From positions 744,001 through 808,000 of the forward strand of contig ML058577.1 in the NCBI GenBank assembly GCA_003013855.2: a stretch of DNA of 64,000 bases, in the 5' to 3' direction. A model generated the notes under the pieces. It was not told the origin of the DNA, made no database searches, and saw nothing but the letters and a program-made list of their open reading frames with translations. Positions within the stretch are counted from its first letter, which is position 1. Each line of letters begins with the position of its first letter. The stretch is from Liriodendron chinense (Eukaryota; Streptophyta; Magnoliopsida; Magnoliales; Magnoliaceae). This document shows positions 54,321 to 63,625 of the stretch, in pieces. A program made the position numbers and the translations under genes.

Positions 54321-55391
54321 CGCCCCCACCCGTGATATATATGTTTTATCCATGCCGTCCATCCATTTTCCAGCTCATTTTCGGGCATGAGCCCAAAAAT
54401 AAGGCCTACCGTAATGTTTTTTTGCCATCCAATCTGTTGATTAAGGAAGTCAATTGCGTCCTACCACGCGCTAGACCATAATCTGTCTAGGCAGAGCTCT
54501 GTGGGGCCCACCGTGATATATGAGTTTTATCCACGCCACCCATCCATTTTTCCAGATCATTTTAGGATATGAAACCAAAAAATAGGAGGATCCAAGGCTC
54601 GAGTGGACCACACAGTGGAGATTGAACTCCCACCATTAAAAATTCCTTAGGAGCCAAAGAAGTTTTGCATCAAGCTGATATTTGTGTTTTCCCTTCATCC
54701 AAGTTTATATGACCTTATGAACAGGTTGGATGGAAAATAAACATCATTGTGACCCCTAGAAAGGTTTCAACGGTGGGTGTCACTATCACCGTTGCTTCCT
54801 GTGGTGTGGTCCACTTGAGCTTTGGATCTACCTCATTTCTGGGATCATACCATAAAATGATTTGGAAAAATGTATGGATGGCATGGATAAAAACCCATAC
54901 ATCACGGTGGGCCCCACAGAGCCTCTGCCTGGACGGTAATCTGTCCTGGCAGGGGCAGGACGCAATCCGCTTCCATTAATTAGGTCATGCAGACCTAGAT
55001 GAAGTGAAAACAAAAATATCAACTTAATCCAAAACTTCTATGGCCTCCTAGTAAGTTTTTAATGGTGGCAATCAATCACCATTGCTTCTTCTAGTGTGGT
55101 CTACCAGAGATTTGGATCTACCTCATTTTAGGCTCAAGCCTTAAAATGTACTGGCAAATAGGATGGATAAAACATATACATCATTGTGGGGCGCACAGCA
55201 ACAACCTCAGTACTGGAGGGGTCACTACCAAATCCAAGCCGCAGGTAGTTCATAATAGCTATTACACTGAGTTGGTTAGCTGCCTACTTTGTGTGTGAAC
55301 ATTTAACAAATGGTTGAATGAAAGATAGAGGATGGTAGCTCAAAAAAATTAAATAAATAAAGGTCCAGGAATAAAATTCTACATTCTTAAG
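54317..55391. mobile_element. Palindromic MULE-like MITE (outer copy) interrupted by another MITE
   Basis: The left arm is 54317-54444 ('GCTGTGCGCCCCCACCCGTG', 'TTTTATCCATGCCGTCCATC'). The right arm from 54975 ends with 'AACATATACATCATTGTGGG' and CGCACAGC. The arms are inverted repeats of each other. The inner element at 54445-54974 splits it. 55220-55391 also matches 61465-61565, so the two copies share a right-hand extension. It interrupts the RTE LINE relic. Confidence 0.65.
54445..54974. mobile_element. Palindromic MULE-like MITE (inner copy, 530 bp)
   Basis: Inverted ends run for more than 100 bases: the left 'ATTGCGTCCTACC...GGCAGAGCTCTGTGGGGC' pairs with the right read inward, 'ATTGCGTCCTGCC...GGCAGAGGCTCTGTGGGGC'. 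Flanks GTTGATTAA and ATTAATTAG agree at 6 of 9, differing only by G/A changes, a plausible decayed 9-bp duplication. Long inverted repeats plus 9-bp duplications fit Mutator-like MITEs. No ORF. Confidence 0.7.
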
Positions 55392-55640
55392 AACGAAGAG
55401 ACCAAGATGGATGTTGCTCATAGAATTAGAGCTAGGTGGATGAAGTGGAAATGTTCCTCTAAAGGTTTGTGTGATCACCTCATACCAATCAAACTAAGGG
55501 GGAGATTTCATATGACAACTAGTCGGATGACCCAAGCCACCAATTTAAGGGATGCTCACCATGGTATTCAAAAATGGTTAAGTACTATATTTGTCGATAA
55601 GCAAAGAAAACGTTCACCCCATCATAGGATACTAGGGTGA
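55392..55640 (+). pseudogene. RTE-type LINE fragment, right part
   Basis: The frame 55407-55640 reads 'MDVAHRIRARWMKWKCSSKG' then 'LCDHLIPIKLRGRFHMTTSR'. This is the conserved post-RT segment of plant RTE LINEs ('HRIKAGW.KW......LCD...P.KLKGK.YRT'). It is the continuation of 54178-54320. The later 'YG.ECWA' block is lost. Confidence 0.75.
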
Positions 55641-55687
55641 ACTGATCCAATATGGAAAAAAAGGGCCAATATTAGCCGATATGGAAC

Positions 55688-56542
55688 CAGTGTTCAAATT
55701 ATCTCCGATATTATCAAAATATCCCCGATATTATCTCTATCTCTAGCTTAGCGATATCGATAACACTGACAATATAAAAAATTCTAGGTATCGGCGATGT
55801 ATTCTTAAATATCACTAATGTATTGATATCGTCAATATTTTCAACTGTGTAAATTCCAGGAGTTGTTTGTATTGCCAATGCATTGATACCGCCAGTGTAT
55901 CGCCAATATTTTTTACTGTGTAAATTCCATGTGTCGCTTGTATCATCAATGTATCTACAATTTTTCAATGATATCGTCAATATATTGATATTGCCAAAAA
56001 TCTGTATATTAAAAACTTCCCATTTCATATTTTTTATAAGCGCATGGTTGTATACAATGTTCAATTTATCGACAATAATACTGATAATATCACGATAATA
56101 TTGATAATATCGATAATATCACAATAGTATCATTATCACAACATGGCAATAACAAGACCACAATCTTTAATTTATTTTTCAGTTGTTGACGATTTGTTGG
56201 GAAATATCACGTGTTGATGACATTTTGGAATATCAATGGATGTTTGGATGGAAGGTCAGATATTGGATGGATAGATGGGATGGATGAGATGGTTGGACTG
56301 ATTTCTTACAGCAACGCATGCTTTTAGGCCCCCATTAAATGGAAACATATTATGTATGCGTTCTTTTTGCAATTTTTTATTCCTAAATATGCAAATATGT
56401 GTATTTTAGCATCTCCTAAGGGTTCACTGAAAAATTCCACCATTTTCCCATTATCCTGCATTTCCTGTTATCAGCGATATCGATATTGTTTCCGTATCCC
56501 CGGCTAGCAAAATTTGTAACAATACCGAAACTTCGAACACTG
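55688..56542 (+). mobile_element. hAT-like non-autonomous element, family F2 copy 2 (855 bp)
   Basis: It is flanked by the perfect 8-bp duplication TATGGAAC (55680-55687 and 56543-56550). Ends are CAGTGTTCAAATTATCTC and, read inward from the right, CAGTGTTCGAAGTTTCGGTA. The interior matches 6078-6905 in order, including 'AAATTCCAGG.GT', 'GGATGTTTGGATGG' and 'TGGACTGATTTCTTACA'. No ORF. Confidence 0.95.
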
Positions 56543-56664
56543 TATGGAACCATACATCCCATATTAGCACCGTTATTGGACAAATAAGGCCACAAAGAGC
56601 CCATTTTGGAAACTTTTGTTTCCATTTTCTCTCATTTTTCCACTTCTTCATTTCAACCACGAAG

Positions 56665-57480
56665 CAATGTTATCAAAATCCTATGATTCACGATTTACAA
56701 TATACGATTTTAGTCAAATCTTAAGCAAAACAATTTGAATCCCAACCTTGAATCCCTTTTTATATGAATCCTACGATTCTATGATTTGAATCATACGATT
56801 TACGATTCAAATCCCAATTTACGATTCAAATTATACTTGTTCTCTTCTATTTTAAGCTTCACTTGGCTTTCATTTTATGCTTTTAAATTGTTGGGGTTTT
56901 AACAATCGTTTAGAAAAGGTAAATTATTTTATTTGTTGTTCATAAGAGATTAAATGATATATATTCTCTTCAACGTTAAATCATGTAGCTTTTTTTTTCT
57001 GTGATTTCTTACTTCTTAATTGGTAAAACACAAAATTGATGTATGAGTTACCTGTAATGTTTTTATAGATGGTTTACAATCATGCTAACTTATATGTATT
57101 ATGAAATGACGTTTGGAAATCAAAATCTACAGTATTAGAGGCCACTTTTCTACCATTATTCTACATTCAAAGAAAGGTAACAAGAACATAAATTATTAAA
57201 GGATCCTTGTATGTTTTTTTAAGGAAAATTTCTTAAAAGACAAAAAAATAATAATAATGGAATAAGAATGCTTTAACACTATCATGACATGGTGTTACTT
57301 GGTGCAAATTTATGGCAAAAGGAAGATTGAGGAGTTGTAAAATAAATTCTGATTTATTTAGGTTTTCGTATTTTTCTTTTCAAATTTTTAAGAAAATTGT
57401 AAAAAATCTTACGATTTGCAATTCGATACTATTCAACCCGTACTGCGATTTGCAATATGATAACAATTTTGACAACATTA
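56665..57480 (-). mobile_element. hAT-like non-autonomous element, family F3 copy 2 (816 bp)
   Basis: Ends are CAATGTTATCAAAATCCTAT on the left and, read inward from the right, TAATGTTGTCAAAATTGTTA. Flanks CCACGAAG (56657-56664) and CCACAAAG (57481-57488) are an 8-bp duplication with one mismatch. The interior is the reverse of 5883-7321, with TACGATTCAAATC arrays. It sits 122 bases from the F2 copy, reproducing the F2/F3 association seen on the left. Confidence 0.88.
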
Positions 57481-57488
57481 CCACAAAG

Positions 57489-58260
57489 GTAGAAACTAAT
57501 TTTAAACTAGATCAAAAGATGGGGTAAACCGTCACTTTTTTTCATATTTCCATCTTCCTTTTGTTGTATTTATTTTTAAGGACCCTAATCCACCAAATCA
57601 TGCTTGATTTGTTTTCAATTAGGGCCTATTAAGTTGACTTATAGTTGCATGAAGTGTGAAGTGAAGCAACAACAAATTCAAGTATGGGAGCCGGGAATTG
57701 TATCTTTCAAATGTACACAAGTAAATAGGTAGGAAGCGGGAGCAAGAGCAAGAGTCCAAAGCGGGGATTCAAAGCAGGAGCAGCACCTAGTTAGAAGGAT
57801 CCTCTGCAACTATGCATTGATTTTCAGTAAGTCAAGCTGACACAGCCCAATAGACAACATTCTTACCAAAGGATGGCTTGTTACACCATCAAAAACATTT
57901 CCAAAACCAAAAAAGAATATATATTTGGGGTCCTTAAAATTTTTAGAATTTTACTGATAATTTTTTGGATTTTCTCAGAAAAAGGATTGTTACAAGGCCG
58001 TATCGGCCAATAAGGCAATCAATATCATTACTTAATATCTTGATGCTTACTATTGGGCAGTTGGGAAAAAGTTGTCCAACCAAAGGTCTACATCCAAAGG
58101 GAAGTCCCTCAATTGGTGGCTCAAATGATTCGACCAATTTGACTTTTGGGGTATGGCTTATTGATAGCAGGGCCTCGTATGTACATGCAATTACAGAAGT
58201 AATGAGCTTGAAAACTTTAGATAGTCTACCAAAATAGAGAGCTTAACAAGAAACCGAAGT
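57489..58260. other. Intron 1 sequence, mostly unassigned
   Basis: 57510-57630 is a diverged copy of 3290-3425, flanking sequence of the element family hit by the hAT-like elements. 57645-57805 resembles intron 3 at about 19425-19580. The frame 57965-58237 contains 'WLIDSRASYVHAITEV', reminiscent of a copia protease ('W..DSGAS.H') but too weak to call. Confidence 0.45.
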
Positions 58261-58264
58261 TTGA

Positions 58265-58760
58265 TAGCTAAATTTTGATGGATCCTCCCTCACGATCCAG
58301 GCCCAGCCTATTTTGGAGGTGTCATTAAGGATAGTGGGGGCACTGGGTCATCCTCTGCTTCTCAGGTCCAGCAGGAACCCAATAATCAAATTTTGCAAAG
58401 CTATACCGCTGACAAGTGGTTCACAGCTGGTTAGAAGTCAAGAAGCTTCTCCCTCTGATTGTGAAGGGCAACTCGAGTTTTGTGTTTCAGCGGCTTTCCT
58501 CTGAGCTTTATCCATGGGAGTTTGCAAATATGCTGGACGAGGCAGTAGATATTTTCTCCCCTGGGCTGGCTTCCACATATTTAGTCAAAGGGGGAGCAAA
58601 CATTATTACTGATCAATTGGCTAAAGCGGGTGTTTTGAAAGAAGAGATAATAATTTCCGATGTTTGTACTAGTCTTTTTGCTACTGCTTGAACCTTCACC
58701 ATTATATTATTTTCCCTTTCTTTTAATAAAATTATCCATTCATCAAAAAAATAAGAAACC
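58265..58760 (+). mobile_element. LINE 3' end with C-terminal RNase H domain
   Basis: The broken plus-strand reading begins 'LNFDGSS', then a G-G-V-I-K-D-S-G-G block, then 'PWEFANMLDEAVDI', then 'ANIITDQLAKAGVLKEE'. This is the plant-type RNase H (RVT_3) found at the C-terminus of some L1 LINEs. A stop near 58690 and an AATAAA-containing tail ending CATCAAAAAAATAAG (about 58755) mark the 3' end. Two frames are needed, so it is degraded and 5'-truncated. Confidence 0.75.
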
Positions 58761-59265
58761 CACATTTTTCCTAGCGTGTAAATGATGCATATATCGTCTC
58801 AATGTCACAACAAGACAAATTGACAAGATCAACACCACTTGGTAAGATGAATGACAAAGAGGAGTTACATGATACTTGAGCTGAGGACAACCACAGAATC
58901 CTCAACCTTAAGTTTGTGCAAGCGGGGCCTGTTTCTCACCAATTCAGACAATTTATCTGATGGGCCACGCCATGGATGGCAGATGCTGCAAGCATTCACA
59001 TTCAATCCCAAAAGTTCCAATGGCTATGATCTTCAAATCTGGGAGATTGTAGGACATGGTCAATCCACATCATCGTCGTAGAATCAACACTCTGGTTAAC
59101 CGACGCATACACCCCACTTGGACAGCTCAAGGCTTGAAAATCCCATGATTCCTCAGCATCAAAAGCTAACTGTCATAAAAGCTAGAGCTACTTTCAACAT
59201 GAGAATGGCATGAAGAAGAAACACATGTACAGCTCGAAAGCATTCAAAAAAGGAGCAAACGCTAC
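58761..59265. other. Intron 1, 5' part next to exon 1
   Basis: Unremarkable intron sequence from the LINE tail to the exon 1 donor (minus-strand GTAGCG at 59265). No coding or repeat signal recognised. Confidence 0.6.
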
Positions 59266-59334
59266 CTCAACCGCATTCTTCAGTAAGAGATCATCTTCCG
59301 GAATCCAATGAGGAAAAGGAGCAAGAGCCCCCAT
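59266..59334 (-). CDS. MCRS1: MCRS1-like gene, exon 1 (start codon exon)
   Basis: Twenty-three codons begin MGALAPF and continue 'HWIPEDDLLLKNAVE', ending at donor GTAGCG in phase 0. This joins exactly to exon 2 ('AGASLESL'). The motif W-I-P-E-D-D-L-L-L-x-x-A-V is the start of the MCRS N-terminal domain (human MCRS1: 'RWLPADDLLLVRAV'). An in-frame TAG directly precedes the ATG, which fixes the start. The match is what shows that intron 1 spans 35.4 kb (23825-59265). Confidence 0.92.
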
Positions 59335-59395
59335 CTAACCCTCAGCAACAGATATACGGAGACGATGAAGTCTCTCCACTAGGGATTCTCATACA
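59335..59395 (-). other. 5' UTR segment with a probable splice acceptor
   Basis: On the minus strand TCATCTCTTTCTTTTGCAG ends at 59396, a pyrimidine-rich stretch plus AG, and is followed by the 61-base leader to the start codon. This suggests that the 5' UTR contains an intron whose donor lies further right. The donor and transcription start could not be fixed. Confidence 0.45.
59342..59392 (-). promoter_or_regulatory. Short upstream ORF in the MCRS1-like leader
   Basis: On the minus strand, ATG at 59392 opens a 16-codon frame (MRIPSGETSSSPYICC) ending TGA at 59342, seven bases before the main ATG. If the leader starts or splices upstream of 59392, ribosomes would meet this frame first. No conservation can be judged here. 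Confidence 0.4.
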
Positions 59396-59780
59396 CTGCA
59401 AAAGAAAGAGATGAAACCTAATAAAGCAAGAAATAAAATCCACCTATTCCGAAAGTGAGACAGTCAAACGCCCACCGAAATCGAAAATGATTTTATGTTT
59501 CTCTTCATCCATCCACAACACAGCAACAACAACGACGACCACAACGACAACAACAACAACAATATCGTTATTAGGCTTTTTTCGCGTGGATAGGAGAAGG
59601 AAGAGACTTCCATGGAATTTGTAGAAACACACACACCTCTGGGTTTCTGCTCTTCTGCTTCTGCTGCTGCTTCAGTGGAAAGAGAGACCGTACTGTGGCG
59701 TCGCTTTTTTGGCGGACGAAAAGGGCCCTCCACAGTTTTGGTACCGAGGACGGTGAGGAGAGTCTTCGCATGGGCGCGGT
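59396..59780 (-). promoter_or_regulatory. Probable 5' UTR/promoter region of the MCRS1-like gene
   Basis: Lies upstream of the leader segment. It has a GTT-type trinucleotide stretch (59521-59562) and a more GC-rich part near 59690-59780. Minus-strand frames here (59464-59847) resemble no protein. No TATA box was chosen with confidence. Confidence 0.35.
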
Positions 59781-59784
59781 TTGG

Positions 59785-60230
59785 GTGGATCCCTAACTGT
59801 GGGACCCACTTCGATGTATGTGCCTTAAATCCACACCATCCATCCATTTTTATGGATCATTTTACGGCATGATGAAAAAAATGGAACAGATCCACATCTT
59901 AGGTGGACCATACCAGAGGAAACAGTCGTTATTGAATGCTGACCATTAAAAACTTCGTGAGGGACACCGGAATGTTTATTCTCCATCCAACATGTTGATA
60001 AGGTAACAAAGACCTGGATAAAGAGACCACACAAATATCATCTTGATCCGAAACTTTTGTGGTCCATTAAAAGTTTTTAATGATTAATTACCATGTTTCC
60101 TGTATTCTGGTCCACTTGAGATTTGGATCTGAAATTTTGGGATCATACATAAATTTAGTTTTCAAAACGGATGTACGGCGTGGATATAAGGCATGTACAT
60201 CAAAGTGGGCCCCACGGTCAGGAATCCCAC
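59785..60230. mobile_element. Palindromic MULE-like MITE upstream of the gene
   Basis: Left arm 'GGATCCCTAACTGTGGGACC' with 'CACTTCGATGTATG' pairs with the right arm read inward, 'GGATTCCTGACCGTGGGGCC' with 'CACTTTGATGTACATG'. The core has the family phrases 'CCATCCATCCATTTTTATGG' and 'CCATTAAAAACTTC', mirrored as 'AAAAGTTTTTAATG'. It lies about 450 bases upstream of the start codon. Target duplication unclear. Confidence 0.7.
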
Positions 60231-60930
60231 ACACCTCGGTGGATCGGGGATCCACCAAAGCCGTCTTCGCGCGGTGTAGACGCATTTCTGGTTCTCACGA
60301 GTGGGGCCCGCAATTTGGTAATCCACCCCATTTGTCTGCTACGGCGCATCGTGGATGGAGTATGGCCCAGGGATCTTTTGGGTAGAGCTATACAATCTTT
60401 ATGTTTGTGGCCCAGGAATAGACGGTTGAGAAGAGAACGAGCCTGGACCGGGCCGAGATGGGCTAGAGAGGATTCTGGCTGGCCCGAACATGAGCATGAG
60501 ATCTTTTGGGCTTTGTTTTTCCTTTGTTAGGGGTCAATTTGTTGGGCCATGTCTTGACGGGTTAGGATCACCATTTTAAAATCCAGACCACATGGCATCC
60601 TAGTCTAACCAGGTTGACCCGTCCGTGAGGTAAAGAAAAAGCAACTAAAAAATGGTTGAGCGTGATGTTTGTTACAAAGCAACTAAAAGATGTTCACGTG
60701 CCAAACTGCAGGGAGCTAGGATTCGGCAGCGATTGGGTCCGGAGGCTTGCCTCGTTGCTACACTCTGCAGAGTTTCAACAGGGGATTTTGGTTTCGAAAC
60801 CATCAGTGGTAAAAATTCATGCTGAGTACGTTGCATGACCTACTGGGTGGGTGTGTTGTGCCATTGACTGCGTAGGTGCGTTGCATGACTGACCTAAAAG
60901 AAAAAGGATTCAGTAGCGATGTTGTTGAAC
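60231..60930. other. Intergenic sequence without recognised genes
   Basis: The short plus-strand frames here (60171-60530, 60656-60838) match nothing I know. 60655-60840 may be another old repeat. No regulatory element is called. Confidence 0.4.
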
Positions 60931-61565
60931 CGTGCTGTGCGCTGCACTGTGATTTATGTGTTTAATCCATACTGTCCATTTAGTTTTCAATTCATTTCAA
61001 GGCATGAGACTATGGGTTTTTTTTTTTCTTTTTTACACACGCACCCCACACACCCCACTTACACAACCCCACATTCACTCACTAGCTGGGTTTTCCCCAC
61101 CTAGGGGTTTCAAACCAAAAATCTCTTGTTGAAACTCTGAACAGTCTACCAACAAAGCAAGGACTTGACCCCTATGGTGATTGAACCCCACTATTATAAA
61201 CTTCTTAAGGCCCATTGTAACGTTTTTGCCATCAGACCTGTTGATTAGGTAACATTGACATGGAGAGAACAAAAATATCAACTTAATTCAAAACTTCTAT
61301 GGCCTCTAAGTAAGTTTTTAATTGTGGCAGTCAATCACCACTGCTTCTTCTCGTGTGGTCTACCATAGATTTGGATCTACCTCATTTCAGGCTCGAGCCT
61401 TAAAATGTACTGGCAAATTGGATGGATAAAACATATACACATTGTGGGGCCCACAGCAGCAGCCTATTTTGTGTGTGAACATTTAACAAACAGTTGAATG
61501 AAAAATAGCAGATGGTAGCTCATAAAATATTAAATAAGGGACCAGGAATAAAATTCTAGATTCTT
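60930..61565. mobile_element. Palindromic MULE-like MITE, close relative of the 54317-55391 copy
   Basis: Left arm 'GTGCTGTGCGCTGCACTGTG' with 'TTTAATCCATACTGTCCATT'. The right arm ends with 'GGATAAAACATATACACATT' and 'GTGGGGCCCACAGCAGC'. From 61290 to 61565 it parallels 55025-55391 closely ('TTTGGATCTACCTCATTT', 'TGTGAACATTTAACAAA'), so the two belong to one subfamily. Confidence 0.65.
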
Positions 61566-61734
61566 TCAGGCAACCTGACTGTTGGCATGCATTGGATCCC
61601 AGGATGTGAAAGCTTAGGTTAATCATGCATGAACCATGTGTACGCCATTTGACCGCCAGCATATTAACCAACACACTTTGAATGCGTATCGGTGCGCTTG
61701 ACAGATGTTGCCGGGGCTAAAATCGTTAGGGGGG

Positions 61735-62243
61735 CAGATTAGGTGATGCCCGGGGGCCGGGGCAACATTTCAGTGGGTTTTACTCTTACTGTGTGGGGCA
61801 TATGAATTTGTTGAAAATCCACGCCGTCCATCCATTTTTTCATCTCATTTTAGGATGTTATCCCAAAACTTAAGCAGATGCTAATCTCTGGTGGACCACA
61901 CTAGTGGAAAATATTGTGAATAATCATTAAAAACTTTTTCTGGGCCACAAAAGTTTTGGTTCAAGCTGATTTTTTATTTTCTCTTCATCCAATTCTTTTT
62001 TTTACCTTATCAACGGGTTGGATGGTTCATAAAAATCATGGATCTGCTTACAATGGGCCCTCAGAAGTTTTTAATGGTGGGCGTTCAATTACCACCCCAT
62101 TTAGATCTGCTTAATATTTTGGACTATGTCCTAAAACAGGCTGCAAAAAAAGATGGACAATGCGGATATACAAAAAAATCATTGATGTGGCCCCACGGTA
62201 GGGGTAACACCCACTAAGGGTTAACCCAGTAACACCTAATCTG
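61735..62243. mobile_element. Palindromic MULE-like MITE
   Basis: CAGATTAGGTG at the left and its complement CACCTAATCTG at the right bound about 509 bases. Inner arms carry 'CCACGCCGTCCATCC' and 'TGATGTGGCCCCACGGTAGG'. 'GGTGGACCACACTAGTGG' and 'TTTTTAATGGTGGGCG' are family phrases. No clear duplication. Confidence 0.6.
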
Positions 62244-62249
62244 CTCCTG

Positions 62250-62705
62250 CCCTGCTAGCAAGGGCTCTGTGGAGCTATGCTGGTGTATGTGTTTTATCCA
62301 TGGCAACCCATCCATTTTGACATATCATTTTAGGGCATGAACCAAAAAAGGAGGCACATCCAAGGCTCAAGCGAACTACACCACAGGAAGCAAGAGTGAT
62401 AATGACGCCCACCATTGAAACCTTTTTAAGACCCACCATGATGTTTATTTACCGTCCAACCAGTTCATAAAGTCTCATAGACTTGGATGCAGGGAAATCA
62501 CAAGTATCAACTTATCGAAACTTCTCTCTCCCAATAAGTTTTTAATGTTGAGGTTTAATCCCCACTATGTGATGCACTTGAGCACTGCATCTATTTCATT
62601 TTTTTAGTTCACATGCTAAAAAGATAGGGCAAAATGGATGGTCAATAAAATACATACATCATGGTAAGCCTCATAGAGCCTTTGTCAAGACCGACCTGAT
62701 CTGCA
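62250..62705. mobile_element. Palindromic MULE-like MITE
   Basis: Left arm 'GCAAGGGCTCTGTGGAGC' and 'GTGTTTTATCCATGGCAACC'; right arm 'TACATACATCATGGTAAGCC' and 'TCATAGAGCCTTTGTCAAG'. Between them are the family's 'TGATGTTTATTTACCGTCC' and 'AATAAGTTTTTAATG'. Abuts the previous element. Confidence 0.6.
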
Positions 62706-63009
62706 TCCATTCAATGGTATGCATCCTGTTAAATGGTTGACCTGCCTGTAGATGGAGCATAATTGAATTTTGCAATGAGAGTATGATAATTACCATCTTA
62801 TTTTCCGCATCAATTTTGGGCCACTCAATATTTTACTTCTAATCATTTATTTGACGGTTATAAATTACAATGGCTTGAACAGTGTGGTTTTATAGACATG
62901 CTCCATCCATATATGATGCAAATCACAACTCGGATGACCTTGATAGCTTCACATCAGCTTCACACCAGTGCCATGTAGGAGGATGAGTCACCACCATTTT
63001 TAAAATGTG
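62706..63009. other. Spacer between MITEs
   Basis: AT-rich, no recognised feature. Confidence 0.5.
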
Positions 63010-63625
63010 TTAAAGTAACACAGTGACCAAGGGCTGTGTGGGCCCTACAGAGACATCCATGACAAATCCACTTTGTCCATCTGTTTTGCAAGACCACAAT
63101 GGGACAACAAACTAAAAATCAGGCATATGCAAAACTCATGTGGGCCACACTGCATGAAACAGTGGGGATTGAACGCATAGGGTGCTGTAAGTTTTGTATC
63201 AGGATGATATTTGTGCCTACAGTTTAGCTGAATAGTAATAAACCTTTTCAACAATGAGGTCCCGGTATCCATTGACGTGGGGGTGGCTAGCATTGAAGTG
63301 TGACTAATAGTGTAGGAGGGTGTACTAACAGTGGGATGTGTGTACTATCCCCCCCCCCCCCCCAAAAAAAAAAAAAAAAAAAGTAATAACCCTATGAACT
63401 ATCTAGATGGCATTTAAACATCATGGTCAGCTTTAGGAAGGCTTCAATGATGGATGTTTTTGTTCCTATTATTTCATTTGGTGTAGCCCACTTGAGTTTT
63501 GGACATGCGAGACTCCTATCCTGGTATTTCAAAACAGATGGATGGGTGACTTTGTCATGAATATCTCTGTGAGCCTCACATAGCCCTTGGCCAGGCTTCC
63601 GGTCTTGACCTACTAACTTGGCCTG
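63010..63625. mobile_element. Palindromic MULE-like MITE, diverged
   Basis: Left arm 'CCAAGGGCTGTGTGGGCCC' and right arm read inward 'CCAAGGGCTATGTGAGGCTC' form the inverted repeat. The core includes 'GTGGGCCACACTGCATG' and 'TGTAGCCCACTTGAG'. A C-run (63350-63363) followed by an A-run lies in the middle. Confidence 0.55.

Noticed and set aside
54110..54390. Host gene in the right part of intron 1
   Set aside because: The readable protein is an RTE LINE RT with a mutated active site, and the rest is MITE sequence.
57965..58237. 90-codon frame with 'WLIDSRASYVHAIT' as a copia protease
   Set aside because: Only one weak motif, with the key Gly replaced and no neighbouring copia domains. Left unassigned.
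59464..59847. 127-codon minus-strand ORF upstream of MCRS1 exon 1
   Set aside because: No recognisable domain. It overlaps trinucleotide repeats and a MITE arm, and probably reflects leader/promoter sequence.
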